A stretch of 64,000 nucleotides of DNA, taken from contig JAUVZM010000007.1 of assembly GCA_030602615.1 (NCBI GenBank), positions 1 through 64,000 on the forward strand, given 5' to 3'. This DNA is from a bacterium (GTDB taxonomy: Bacteria; Armatimonadota; Zipacnadia; Zipacnadales; Zipacnadaceae). Each line of letters starts with the position of its first letter. Position 1 is the first letter of the stretch. This document shows, piece after piece, positions 49,910 through 57,836 of the stretch. Both the position numbers and the translations under genes were made by a program. The notes under the pieces were generated by a model. The model ran no database searches, was not told the DNA's origin, and saw nothing but the letters and a program-made list of their open reading frames with translations.

Positions 49910-52186
49910 ATGCCCAAAGATATCGATGTTTGTCCAGTATTTACCTCGGGAGAACTCACGTTCTCGCCGATACCACTTTTCATCTATCAGAGCGACCTGG
50001 GAGATGAGTTGAACCAGGGCCTGAGCGCTGATGATGCACTCGGCCTGTATGACTGTATGGTACTCATCAGGGCCTTGGAGGAGATGGTCATCCGGCTTAA
50101 GACTGGTAAGTTCGAGCCACTACCGGGCTACAAGTACTACGGCGCTGCACAGGTGTGCGTTGGTCAGGAGGCCGTCGCCACCGGCGCTATGTCGGCCATC
50201 CGCCCCGATGACTTCATCACGAGCACCCACCGTGGCCATGGCCACCACATTGCGAAAGTCGTGTATGCGCTGCGGGCGGCGTCGGCCGCAGAGTTGCGTG
50301 AATTCCTCGGTCGTGAGGCCGGTACCGAGAGCCGCAAGGAGCTTGAGGAGCTGGCGCTCCGTCAGCACCTCAACCGGACGATGGCCGAGCTATTGGGCAA
50401 GGAAGAAGGCTACTGTCGAGGACGGGCTGGTGGTATGCATATTGCCGACTTCCAACTCGGGCATCTCGGCGCCAACGCCATTGTCGGAGGATCTTACGCG
50501 ATAGCTACCGGCGCGGCGATGGCCTGCCAGAAGCTGGCTACCGACCGGCTCACGCTGTGCCTGGTGGGTGATGGCGCAACCAATAACGGCATTGCTCACG
50601 AATCGTATAATTTCGCCACTATGGCCCAGTTCGAAAGCGGCACGCCGGTGATTTATCTCATCGAGAACAACCATTACGGGATGACCGGCCAGCAACAGGG
50701 CGAGGTGACCGGGTTGAAGTATCTGGCCCGGCGGGGGGCCGGCTATAACGACTTCAATATGCACGCCGAGGTGGTAAACGGGATGGACGTTCTGGCGGTG
50801 CGCGACGCGGTGTCGCGGGCAGCTAAGGTGTGCCGCGGTGGAGAGGGTCCGGTGATGCTCGAGTGCCATACCTACCGATATTCTGGCCATTCCGTGCGGG
50901 AAAGTGATAATCGGGAGAGCTATCGCAGCAAAGAAGAAGAAGGGATGTGGCTCGAATGCGATCCCATCAAGCACTTCCGGGCGCAGCTTCTGGAACACGA
51001 TTTATGCACGGAAGACGATTTGAAAGCGCGGGAAGATCAGGCGTCCCAGCGTATTCGGGAGGCGACCAGTTTTGCCGCAAATGCTACCGATCCTGACCCG
51101 GGCACCATTCATGAGGGTCTGTTTGCCGAAACCACCAGTGACAGGGTGGACCCAAAGTGGGCGACGCCGGAGGCGGAGTTGCTGAAGAAACCACGGAAAC
51201 GTGCAGGCGAGGACGTGCGGCAGATTCTCGTCCGGCATGCAATCAATGAAGGTCTCATTGAGGAAATGCTGCGTGACCGGCGCGTGGTGCTTTATGGCGA
51301 AGACATCGCCGATTACGGCGGCGCGTTTGGTGTGACTCGCGGTATCCTTGAGATATTCGGACGCGGGCGCATCTTCAACACCGCGATATCCGAAGCGGCC
51401 ATCGTCGGCACTGGCGTGGGTGCGGCGATGGTGGGCATGCGCCCGGTCGTGGAAATAATGTACATTGACTTTATGCTGATGGCAATGGACCAGGTGGCTA
51501 ACCAGGCGGCCAAGAATCGCTATATGCTCGGCGGCAATGCGAGAACTCCGCTGGTCATTCGCACCTCCATCGGCGGGGGCCGTGGCTACGCCGGACAGCA
51601 CTCGCAGAGCCTGGAGGCGATTGTGACGATGTTCCCGGGGCTTAAGGTGGTGGCACCAGCCACGGCCTACGACGCCAAGGGTCTCATCAAGTCGGCTATC
51701 CGGGACGATAACCCTGTGGTTTACATCGAGCATCAGCACGTGCTGACCGAGCGCGGCGAAGTTCCTGGTGAAGAATACACGGTGCCGATCGGTGTGGCTC
51801 GCGTGGCCAGAGAGGGCACAGACTGCACGGTGGTAGCTTACAGTTGGCTATATTACCGCGCGATGGAAGCCGCCAAGTATCTGGCCGAAGAGGGCATCTC
51901 GGTGGAGGTGATTGATCCGCGTACGCTGGTGCCGCTGGACATAGACACCATTGCCAAGTCAGTGCACAAGACCGGCCACTTGGTTGTTGTTCAGCAGGCC
52001 TCGGAGCGCGGCTGTTTCGGTGAGCATATCGCCTACCAGATCCAGCGGTGGGCCTTTGCCAACCTGAAAGCTCCGATCGCTATCGTGGCTGCACACAATG
52101 TGCCCCCGCCGATGGCTGCGCCGCTGGAAGAAGAGAACATCCCTTCGGTACAGAAGATTATGGATCAAATCCGCGTCACGATATGA
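49910..52186 (+). CDS. Thiamine-diphosphate 2-oxoacid dehydrogenase E1, fused alpha and beta subunits
   Basis: A 758-residue fusion. Residues ~1-390 are E1 alpha: 'YYGAAQVCVGQEAVATGAM', 'SSTHRGHGHHIAK'-type segment, and the ThDP motif 'LVGDGATNNGIAHESYNFATMAQFESGTPVIYLIENN'. Residues ~420-758 are E1 beta: 'RVVLYGEDIADYGGAFGVTRGILEIFG', 'AAIVGTGVGAAMVGMRPVVEIMYIDF', 'VVVQQASERGCFGEHIAYQI'. Separate subunits are usual. It decarboxylates a 2-oxo acid (pyruvate, branched-chain, or acetoin-type). No E2 lipoyl acyltransferase or E3 gene lies nearby. Start chosen at the ATG after GGAGGAGC. Confidence 0.92.
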   Translation: MPKDIDVCPVFTSGELTFSPIPLFIYQSDLGDELNQGLSADDALGLYDCMVLIRALEEMVIRLKTGKFEPLPGYKYYGAAQVCVGQEAVATGAMSAIRPDDFITSTHRGHGHHIAKVVYALRAASAAELREFLGREAGTESRKELEELALRQHLNRTMAELLGKEEGYCRGRAGGMHIADFQLGHLGANAIVGGSYAIATGAAMACQKLATDRLTLCLVGDGATNNGIAHESYNFATMAQFESGTPVIYLIENNHYGMTGQQQGEVTGLKYLARRGAGYNDFNMHAEVVNGMDVLAVRDAVSRAAKVCRGGEGPVMLECHTYRYSGHSVRESDNRESYRSKEEEGMWLECDPIKHFRAQLLEHDLCTEDDLKAREDQASQRIREATSFAANATDPDPGTIHEGLFAETTSDRVDPKWATPEAELLKKPRKRAGEDVRQILVRHAINEGLIEEMLRDRRVVLYGEDIADYGGAFGVTRGILEIFGRGRIFNTAISEAAIVGTGVGAAMVGMRPVVEIMYIDFMLMAMDQVANQAAKNRYMLGGNARTPLVIRTSIGGGRGYAGQHSQSLEAIVTMFPGLKVVAPATAYDAKGLIKSAIRDDNPVVYIEHQHVLTERGEVPGEEYTVPIGVARVAREGTDCTVVAYSWLYYRAMEAAKYLAEEGISVEVIDPRTLVPLDIDTIAKSVHKTGHLVVVQQASERGCFGEHIAYQIQRWAFANLKAPIAIVAAHNVPPPMAAPLEEENIPSVQKIMDQIRVTI

Positions 52187-52347
52187 GAGCTTGGGACGCC
52201 GGGTTTGTTGCACGAGGTCCGAAGATTGGAGGGAGGACAAGGAGGATTACAGGTGCTGGAGGCGCGAATTAACAGCTGTCGTGAGGGATGAGACAACTCA
52301 GACCAGAGCGAGAGCATACCCAGAATAAGCCATAAGGAGGAACCAAG

Positions 52348-53727
52348 ATGAGTGGAGAAGCCCTCAATACGGCAGATTATCGTGGCGAGGTGGTTGCGCG
52401 AATCGTGGAGGAGACCTATCCACAGATCGACTTTTCGCTCACAATTACGAGAGACGAATATCAGGAAAGGTGGCGACGTGTCCAGGCGGCGATGAAAAGC
52501 GCCGGCTTTACCTTAGGGTACGCGTGTGGGTCAGAGCTAGACCGCAGCGATATCGCGTGGCTGGCGGGGGTGTATGACCCGATTGTCGAGCGGTATGGGT
52601 TACTGATACCGGTGACGGGTCCGCCGATGGTGTTGGCTGGCTCGGAGGGTGGGCAGGTGCTGAAGGAGGCGGTAGCGAAATCCGGGGCGAGAATTGCGCT
52701 GATGGCAGAGTTCCAGATGTCGGACGAGGAGTACCGGCACACGCACTTCGTAAGCCTGGACGATGTAGTCGCGGGGCTGGACCTGCCGGAGGGGCCGCAG
52801 AAGGTGGCGGTTTTTTCCAACTCGGAATTTCTGCCGCTGATGCAGTACCAACTCCTGTGCGACCAGTTCGGCGAAGAGAACGTAGTGTTTGCCGAAGAGA
52901 TGTTACAGCGCATAAAGTACGAAAAAAGCAGGAAGGAGCTGCAGATTTCTCAGCAGGCGAACATCGTGGTGGATGCGGCGTTTCGGGGGATGCTGGCGGC
53001 TGCAGTACCGGGAGCGCGGGAGACGGACGTGGCGGGGGTAGGCGAGTTTATCATGAAGCAGCTTGGAGCTCACCGGCTGGGTTTCCCTACTATCGTGACC
53101 TCCGGGGAACGGAACTATACGGTGATCGGGCCGGCGACGGACAAGGTGATGGAGGAAGGTGAGATGGTGTCGATGGGGGTGAGTCCGACCTGGCACGGGT
53201 ACCACGGCATAGTGCGGCGGACTATTAGAGTGGGTGCGGATCCCACACCACAGCAGCGCGAACTGATCGAGGCGGTGGAGGGACTGTACCGGGTAGTGAT
53301 AGAGGCAACTCAGAAAGCCGCGGCGGAGAATCTACCCACGAACACCATTGACCAGGCGGGGAAGGCGTACCTGGAGGGTCTGAAGCTGCAGACGATGGCA
53401 GGAGAGAGGGTCGCTCCCAAGGAGCCATACACCTTCCTCCACAATACGGGGTGCACGGAGTGCCTGGAGGGGTTCGGAGCGGTAACGCCACATACCGAAT
53501 TCCCTATGGCCGAGCGGGTGACGCTGATGATTGATGTGGCGCTCATAGGATTCGAGGAGCGCGGGAAGCCGATCTTCCCAACGCTGTATGCGGTGGTGGA
53601 GGAGAGCCTGTGGAAGGATGGCGGGGAAGTGGGTGTGTACAACAGGCTGCCACTGGACGTGCAGCCGCTCGTAGGAAACCTGGAGGCGGAGTTTGAGGTG
53701 AACCCGTATCACCGGTTGTATAGGTGA
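52348..53727 (+). CDS. M24/creatinase-like protein lacking the usual metal ligands
   Basis: A 459-residue protein with the two-domain layout of Xaa-Pro peptidases: a creatinase N-like domain to ~195, then a pita-bread-like domain starting 'YEKSRKELQISQQANIVVDAAFRGMLAAAVPGARETDVAG'. The typical 'D..........D' pair is replaced: 'GEMVSMGVSPTWHGYHGIVRRT' where 'G..V..D.G....GY.SD.TRT' is expected. The 'H' and 'E' sites read 'HNTGCTECLEGFGA' and 'VTLMIDVALIG'. So it is probably not a dinuclear metallopeptidase; creatinase itself works without metal. Neighbour to the E1 fusion gene, 161 bases downstream. Confidence 0.65.
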   Translation: MSGEALNTADYRGEVVARIVEETYPQIDFSLTITRDEYQERWRRVQAAMKSAGFTLGYACGSELDRSDIAWLAGVYDPIVERYGLLIPVTGPPMVLAGSEGGQVLKEAVAKSGARIALMAEFQMSDEEYRHTHFVSLDDVVAGLDLPEGPQKVAVFSNSEFLPLMQYQLLCDQFGEENVVFAEEMLQRIKYEKSRKELQISQQANIVVDAAFRGMLAAAVPGARETDVAGVGEFIMKQLGAHRLGFPTIVTSGERNYTVIGPATDKVMEEGEMVSMGVSPTWHGYHGIVRRTIRVGADPTPQQRELIEAVEGLYRVVIEATQKAAAENLPTNTIDQAGKAYLEGLKLQTMAGERVAPKEPYTFLHNTGCTECLEGFGAVTPHTEFPMAERVTLMIDVALIGFEERGKPIFPTLYAVVEESLWKDGGEVGVYNRLPLDVQPLVGNLEAEFEVNPYHRLYR

Positions 53728-54160
53728 GGACAGCGAACAGTCGAGAGTGGCAGTCGGCAGTAGGGGAAAGGTGAGGCGGAAGTGGTAATTTGCGCTGCAA
53801 AAGCGTTCTAAAACGTTTGAAATTCCTTCCCAGGAAGGAGGATACGCCATACCCTGGCGTGGAAACGCGGTAAAACGCTCCTAATGTCACGCAAAGGTGG
53901 TCTCACTGCCTCCCCCGGAAGGCAAACACTTCTTCCCGGATTTCCGCTATAGAACGGGCTGTCAAGCCCAAAGATCGGTTTTTTGGCGATAGAATGTCGT
54001 TTGGACTTTCTACCGTTTGGGTCAGCTTCGTCGAGCTTTTCATTACTCGCGCTAGTCTCGATCGTTCGCCAGCTGCGCAAACACCTTGCGTTTGTCCGTT
54101 GTTTCGGTGCTGGAGAAGAGCAGTTGCCCCGACTGGACAGCCGCCTCGAGCACGATCACG
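53728..54160. other. Intergenic stretch with small hairpins
   Basis: No gene is supported. CCTTCC-CA-GGAAGG (53825-53838) and CGCCA-N5-TGGCG directly after it are adjacent small dyads, and GGGCT-GTCA-AGCCC followed by TTTTTT nine bases later near 53955 could be a terminator for the M24-like gene. The composition is less GC-rich than neighbouring genes. Confidence 0.4.
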
Positions 54161-54676
54161 TCACAAACTAACTGTCTTTGCTAAGGGGTGTGCACACACC
54201 GTATTTCGGAGTCCTTTCTCACTGAAGTGCAGGTACACCGCTGTCGTATCGAGCCGCGAGTGGCCGAGAATCTGTTGTATTTCGACCAAGCTGCACTGCG
54301 AGGCGTTGAGGATTTGCTGGATGTCTTCAACGCCAAGATACCTGGGCAGGCTCCGCGTGCGCTTGGGCACCGAGACCGCACGGACAGGATCTTCGGAGAC
54401 CATCTCTTGCTTGCGGAGGTAATCCCAGAAGCTGCGGAGTGCGTAGAGGTACCGGGCGACTGTGTTGTTCGACAGCCCCCGGCCGTGCAACTCGATGACC
54501 CATTCGCGAACCAATCTGGTGGTGACGTGGCGGGGATAGAGCAGGACATCATGGGCTTCCAGGAATTCACAAAACTGTTGCAAATCGTACTGGTAAGACC
54601 GGGCTGTCTGTGCACTATAACCTAGTTCCGCACACAGATAGACGCCAAAATCCCGGATAACTGTGTCCATAAGCAT
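54161..54676 (-). pseudogene. Tyrosine recombinase with an internal deletion of the catalytic domain
   Basis: About 171 residues. The N-terminal core-binding (SAM-like) domain is complete: 'DFGVYLCAELGYSAQTARSYQYDLQQFCEFLEAH', '...LSNNTVARYLYALRSFWDYLRKQEMVSEDPVRAVSVPKR', '...LPRYLGVEDIQQILNA'. It then jumps to 'SLVEIQQILGHSRLDTTAVYLHFS', the final GH...T..Y segment with the nucleophile Tyr. Roughly 120 residues with the first catalytic Arg, Lys and HxxR are missing, yet the frame is intact. It should bind DNA but not recombine. Either a remnant or a naturally shortened regulator. Confidence 0.72.
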
Positions 54677-54777
54677 TGGGTTCGAGCATACCCCCCACTT
54701 GTCGAAGCGCAGCGGTGTCCAGCCCTGAACGCCGAGGTGCACATTCACAGCCCAGACTCGCATAGCTGGACTCGAAC

Positions 54778-55354
54778 ATGGCAAGCAGAGGCAACACGAA
54801 TGAAACGCAAGGCAGTAACAGCGGTGCGGGCCTCGGTTTCGAACGGGAACTGTGCCAGGCCACCGATGCGCTTCGCTCCAATATGGACGCGGCCGAGTAT
54901 AAGCACGTCGTGCTTGGCCTGATCTTCCTCAAGTACATCTCTGATCCTTTCGAGGAACAACACGCCAAGCTCCAGGCCCAACGCGACCAGCGAGCCCACC
55001 CCGGACGACCCTGACGAGTACCGAGCCGACACCATCTTCTGCGTGCCCAAGGAAGCGCCGTGGTCGAACCTCAATGCTAACGCCAAGCAGCCCCACATCG
55101 GCAAGTTTGTGGACGAGCCCCTGGTCGCGATTGAACGTGGCAACCCCTCCTTTAAGGGTGTACTCCCCAAGGAACATACCCACCCGCGCCTGGACAAGCC
55201 CCGCCTCGGCCAGCTCATCGACCTCATCGGCAACATTCGCCTTGGTGACGAGGAGAACCGTTCCAAAGACATCCTCGGTCGGGCATTTGAGTATTTCCTC
55301 TCGCAGTTCGCCAGCGCCGAGCGTAAGAAGGGCGGCCAGTTCTATACACCTCAC
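54778..55354 (+). pseudogene. Broken type I restriction methylase (HsdM), N-terminal part
   Basis: The frame from 54778 reads '[46 protein letters not shown]', the standard HsdM N-terminus, and stops at 55014. A +1 shift near 55000 continues '[57 protein letters not shown]...[51 protein letters not shown]'. There the similarity ends before the AdoMet-binding and NPPF motifs. So a frameshift and a truncation. No hsdS or hsdR is present. Confidence 0.85.
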
Positions 55355-55859
55355 CAGTGGGCACCCTTGACTGAGAATGTGTTATCATGGTATAATCATA
55401 ATGAGTTGGTCGAGCAATTACCAAAGCTTAAGGTAGTTCCCGAACCCGGCCGCTACATAAATCGGCCTCTAGCTACGCAGTAGATTTGCAGTCTACAACG
55501 CAGCACCAGAGATAGCAACTGATGAGACTACTTGCTGAGTCTGGAAAACGGTCTACGACCTCCTTGGGTTGTCCCCCATTCTCTACGCTGTCACGTTGTA
55601 TACCCGTTCACAAGCCGGAGACACCCACTCCGCATCGAGTAAACAAGCTCCACACAGATCGCCACCACTATTGCAATGGGCTGATAGCCGCTTGTATTTC
55701 TGGGTGGCGGATAGCGTATATCAGCGATCCGCAAACGCTACTTTAGTAGACTTGGAACTAAAGCAGATGTTTCATCCAGGTAACATCGAGGTATGCTCAA
55801 TAAAGGACAAGAACACTCAGTACACGATGAACGACCTGCAAAGAAAGGAGGGAGGGCAT
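55355..55859. other. Non-coding leader region of the secreted-protein locus
   Basis: It carries a strong promoter (next entry), then about 450 bases without a convincing gene. Small dyads occur in the last 150 bases (GCGGAT...ATCCGC near 55706-55731; CTTTAGT...ACTAAAG near 55741-55763). These could fold in a long 5' leader before the 55860 start. No known riboswitch signature was recognised. Confidence 0.45.
55367..55396 (+). promoter_or_regulatory. Strong sigma-70-type promoter
   Basis: TTGACT, 18 bases, TATAAT: a near-consensus housekeeping promoter in an AT-rich patch at the end of the hsdM remnant, reading towards the four-gene locus. Transcription would start near 55403, giving a ~455-base leader. 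Confidence 0.6.
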
Positions 55860-56408
55860 ATGACAAGGCGAAACACGATGTTCTTGGCAGTGGCGGCGGC
55901 AGCATTCCTGCTGAGCACCACGCTAGCGAGCGCCGTGGTGGTCACTCTGCCTGACACGTCCCAGACCACCACCTTCACGGCCAACGTGTCGGAACAGGCG
56001 GACGTGACAGTGCCCGCGACGGTGACTTTCAATGTCACCGATGTGACCACCACCACGGACGCCACGGGCGCGGTAAGCGCGACCAGTATTGTGCTTACCG
56101 ATCTCTACGCGCTGAAGATCTCGCTTCAGGGCAACGCGGCGGCTTTCACCCCGCCTGCGGCAGGAGGAACTACCTGGGATGTGGGAGATGTCTCTTGGGC
56201 TGCGGGCACCTGGACCAACGGTACCGGGGCCGCGAATACGCTGAGCAATTCGGTCTACAGCGAGCTTGCTACCAGTGACGACAACGCTCCGTCGACCAGT
56301 AGCACCGTAACGTTCACGCTGGCGGCGAAGGCCACAGCAGACCCGGCAGTCAAGGCAGGTAACCACACGCTGATCGCTACCTGGAAGTTCGAGAGTGTCG
56401 GGCCGTAG
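55860..56408 (+). CDS. Secreted small beta-rich protein, paralogue A (possible fibre subunit)
   Basis: A 182-residue protein with a clear signal peptide (TRRNTMFLAVAAAAFLLSTTLASA). The mature part is Thr/Val/Ala-rich with alternating hydrophobic residues ('ADVTVPATVTFNVTDVTTTTD', 'LYALKISLQGNAAAFTPPA'). It ends 'VTFTLAAKATADPAVKAGNHTLIATWKFESVGP'. It is paralogous to the next protein along its length, with the same C-terminal 'AG.H.L.ATWKFES'. This size and layout fit a secreted beta-sandwich subunit such as a fimbrial or spore-coat-U-like protein, but I do not recognise a named family. Ribosome site AAGGAGGGAGGGC. Confidence 0.75.
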   Translation: MTRRNTMFLAVAAAAFLLSTTLASAVVVTLPDTSQTTTFTANVSEQADVTVPATVTFNVTDVTTTTDATGAVSATSIVLTDLYALKISLQGNAAAFTPPAAGGTTWDVGDVSWAAGTWTNGTGAANTLSNSVYSELATSDDNAPSTSSTVTFTLAAKATADPAVKAGNHTLIATWKFESVGP

Positions 56409-56475
56409 AGTGGAAAAGTGGGACTTACGGGCAGGGGAGAGTTGCCACTCCCCTGCCCCTAAGGAGGAATTACGC

Positions 56476-56967
56476 ATGAAGTGGCGGATTGTAGGGGCCA
56501 CAATTACTGTGGCACTTGTTTTCTTCTCTGCTCAACCGGGGGCGGCGGGGGGAATGGGAGAATCAGCCAATGTAACCGTCCCCGCAGCAGTGAGTTTCTT
56601 CGTCTATGATATTGCCATATCTACCAGTTCGTCCAACCAGTCGGTGAGCGCTACCGACATTAGCACGAGGATGGGCCGCGCCTTGAGAATCTCACTTCGG
56701 GCGAACGCGGAGAACTTCACTCCGCCGGTCGCGGCAGTGACCACTTGGTCGGCGAGCAACATCTCCTGGAATGCCGCGACCTGGGACAACGGCACTGGAG
56801 TCGCCGGAACGTTGAGCAGCACAGCATATGCCGAGGTTGCGCATACTGGTGGGAGCCCAAGTTCGACCAGCACTACCAATCTGGTATTTACTTTAGCGGC
56901 CAAGTCAACCATCTCCAGGGCGGGTGAACATAGCCTCAGCGCCACCTGGAAGTTTGAAAGTTTCTGA
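56476..56967 (+). CDS. Secreted small beta-rich protein, paralogue B (possible fibre subunit)
   Basis: A 163-residue protein with a signal peptide (KWRIVGATITVALVFFSAQPGAAG). The mature chain has 'ANVTVPAAVSFFVYDIAIST', 'ALRISLRANAENFTPPVAAVTTWSASNISWNAATWDNGTG' and 'LVFTLAAKSTISRAGEHSLSATWKFESF'. It aligns throughout to the 55860 protein. Tandem paralogous subunits before a chaperone-like and a barrel gene are the arrangement of chaperone-usher loci. Gap to upstream gene 67 bases, to downstream gene 38. Ribosome site AAGGAGGAATTACGC. Confidence 0.75.
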   Translation: MKWRIVGATITVALVFFSAQPGAAGGMGESANVTVPAAVSFFVYDIAISTSSSNQSVSATDISTRMGRALRISLRANAENFTPPVAAVTTWSASNISWNAATWDNGTGVAGTLSSTAYAEVAHTGGSPSSTSTTNLVFTLAAKSTISRAGEHSLSATWKFESF

Positions 56968-57005
56968 CCACAATAAGAAGACACGGACACGGGAGGAGGT
57001 AGAAT

Positions 57006-57836
57006 ATGAAACGGCTTAGCGCAACAGTTATCGTGGCGGCTTGCTTGCTGGGGTCGTTTCGTCCTGGGCATGCCCTTGGTTTGCACTTTACTCCGATGAC
57101 TATAAGAGTGCAGGCGCGGCCCGGGCAGATAATCAACCGACTCTTCCTGTTGACCCTGAAAGAGGGGGGCCAGGCAGTTCACTTCCAGGGCCATATAGAG
57201 GACTGGTGGCGCAGCGCTGACCGACGTCAGACTTTCTATCGGCCGCCCGGCACTCTCAAGCAGTCGTGCGGCCCTTGGTGCAGCCTGGCTCCGGTCGAAG
57301 CGGCAGTATCGGAAGGAGAGACACTAACGATACGAGTCACTATAGCAGTTCCGGAAGAGGCTAATCCGGGGGGCTACTGGGCCGCCCTCACCGTCAACGA
57401 ACTGCCAGACCCACTAGAGCCGCGCCCTGAGGGCATCGTCATGCGATTCTATGCTTCCGTATCTGTAGGCATCTACGTGGAAATACCACCAGTAACTCGG
57501 AGCGCCAATATAATTGGACTGCGTTGCGATGGTGAACGTATATGGACCAAGATAGAGAACACCGGAAATACCTGGCTTCCCGTTCGCGGCCACATAGAAT
57601 ACCTGAAGTCCGGCGATAAAGAACCCTTGGCCCAATCGTCCATTAGCCCCGACGTGTCGCTGCCTGCGCCAGTAAATCCGGCGGAGTATTGGTCGGCGTT
57701 GCCCCCTGCCGAAGAATTGCCTGACGGCACATATGTAGTCAGGAGCATACTTGACTTTGGCCTGGATCACTATGTCGGCGCACAAAAGCAGATCACCATA
57801 AACCATGAGCAGCCGACAAATGAGAAAAGCGAATGA
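57006..57836 (+). CDS. Exported PapD/Fn3-like protein, candidate chaperone of the fibre locus
   Basis: A 276-residue protein with a signal peptide (KRLSATVIVAACLLGSFRPGHA). Two beta-sandwich domains are suggested. The pattern 'GPWCSLAPVEAAVSEGETLTIRVTIAVPEEANPGGYWAALTVNE' matches the first-domain core of PapD-like proteins ('P..F.L.PGE..TVRV.V.VP....G.YWA.L.V'). The N-terminal 'FTPMTIRVQARPGQIINRLFLLTL' is the usual opening strand. Such proteins fold subunits and deliver them to an outer-membrane usher. It overlaps the next gene by 32 bases, so the two are translationally linked. Confidence 0.65.
   Translation: MKRLSATVIVAACLLGSFRPGHALGLHFTPMTIRVQARPGQIINRLFLLTLKEGGQAVHFQGHIEDWWRSADRRQTFYRPPGTLKQSCGPWCSLAPVEAAVSEGETLTIRVTIAVPEEANPGGYWAALTVNELPDPLEPRPEGIVMRFYASVSVGIYVEIPPVTRSANIIGLRCDGERIWTKIENTGNTWLPVRGHIEYLKSGDKEPLAQSSISPDVSLPAPVNPAEYWSALPPAEELPDGTYVVRSILDFGLDHYVGAQKQITINHEQPTNEKSE

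Noticed and set aside
55522-55746. 74-residue ORF after the strong promoter
   Set aside because: No ribosome site and low-sense composition; the region is better seen as a leader.
55700-55860. Possible c-di-GMP or other riboswitch before the secreted-protein locus
   Set aside because: Small dyads exist but none of the conserved riboswitch core sequences was found.
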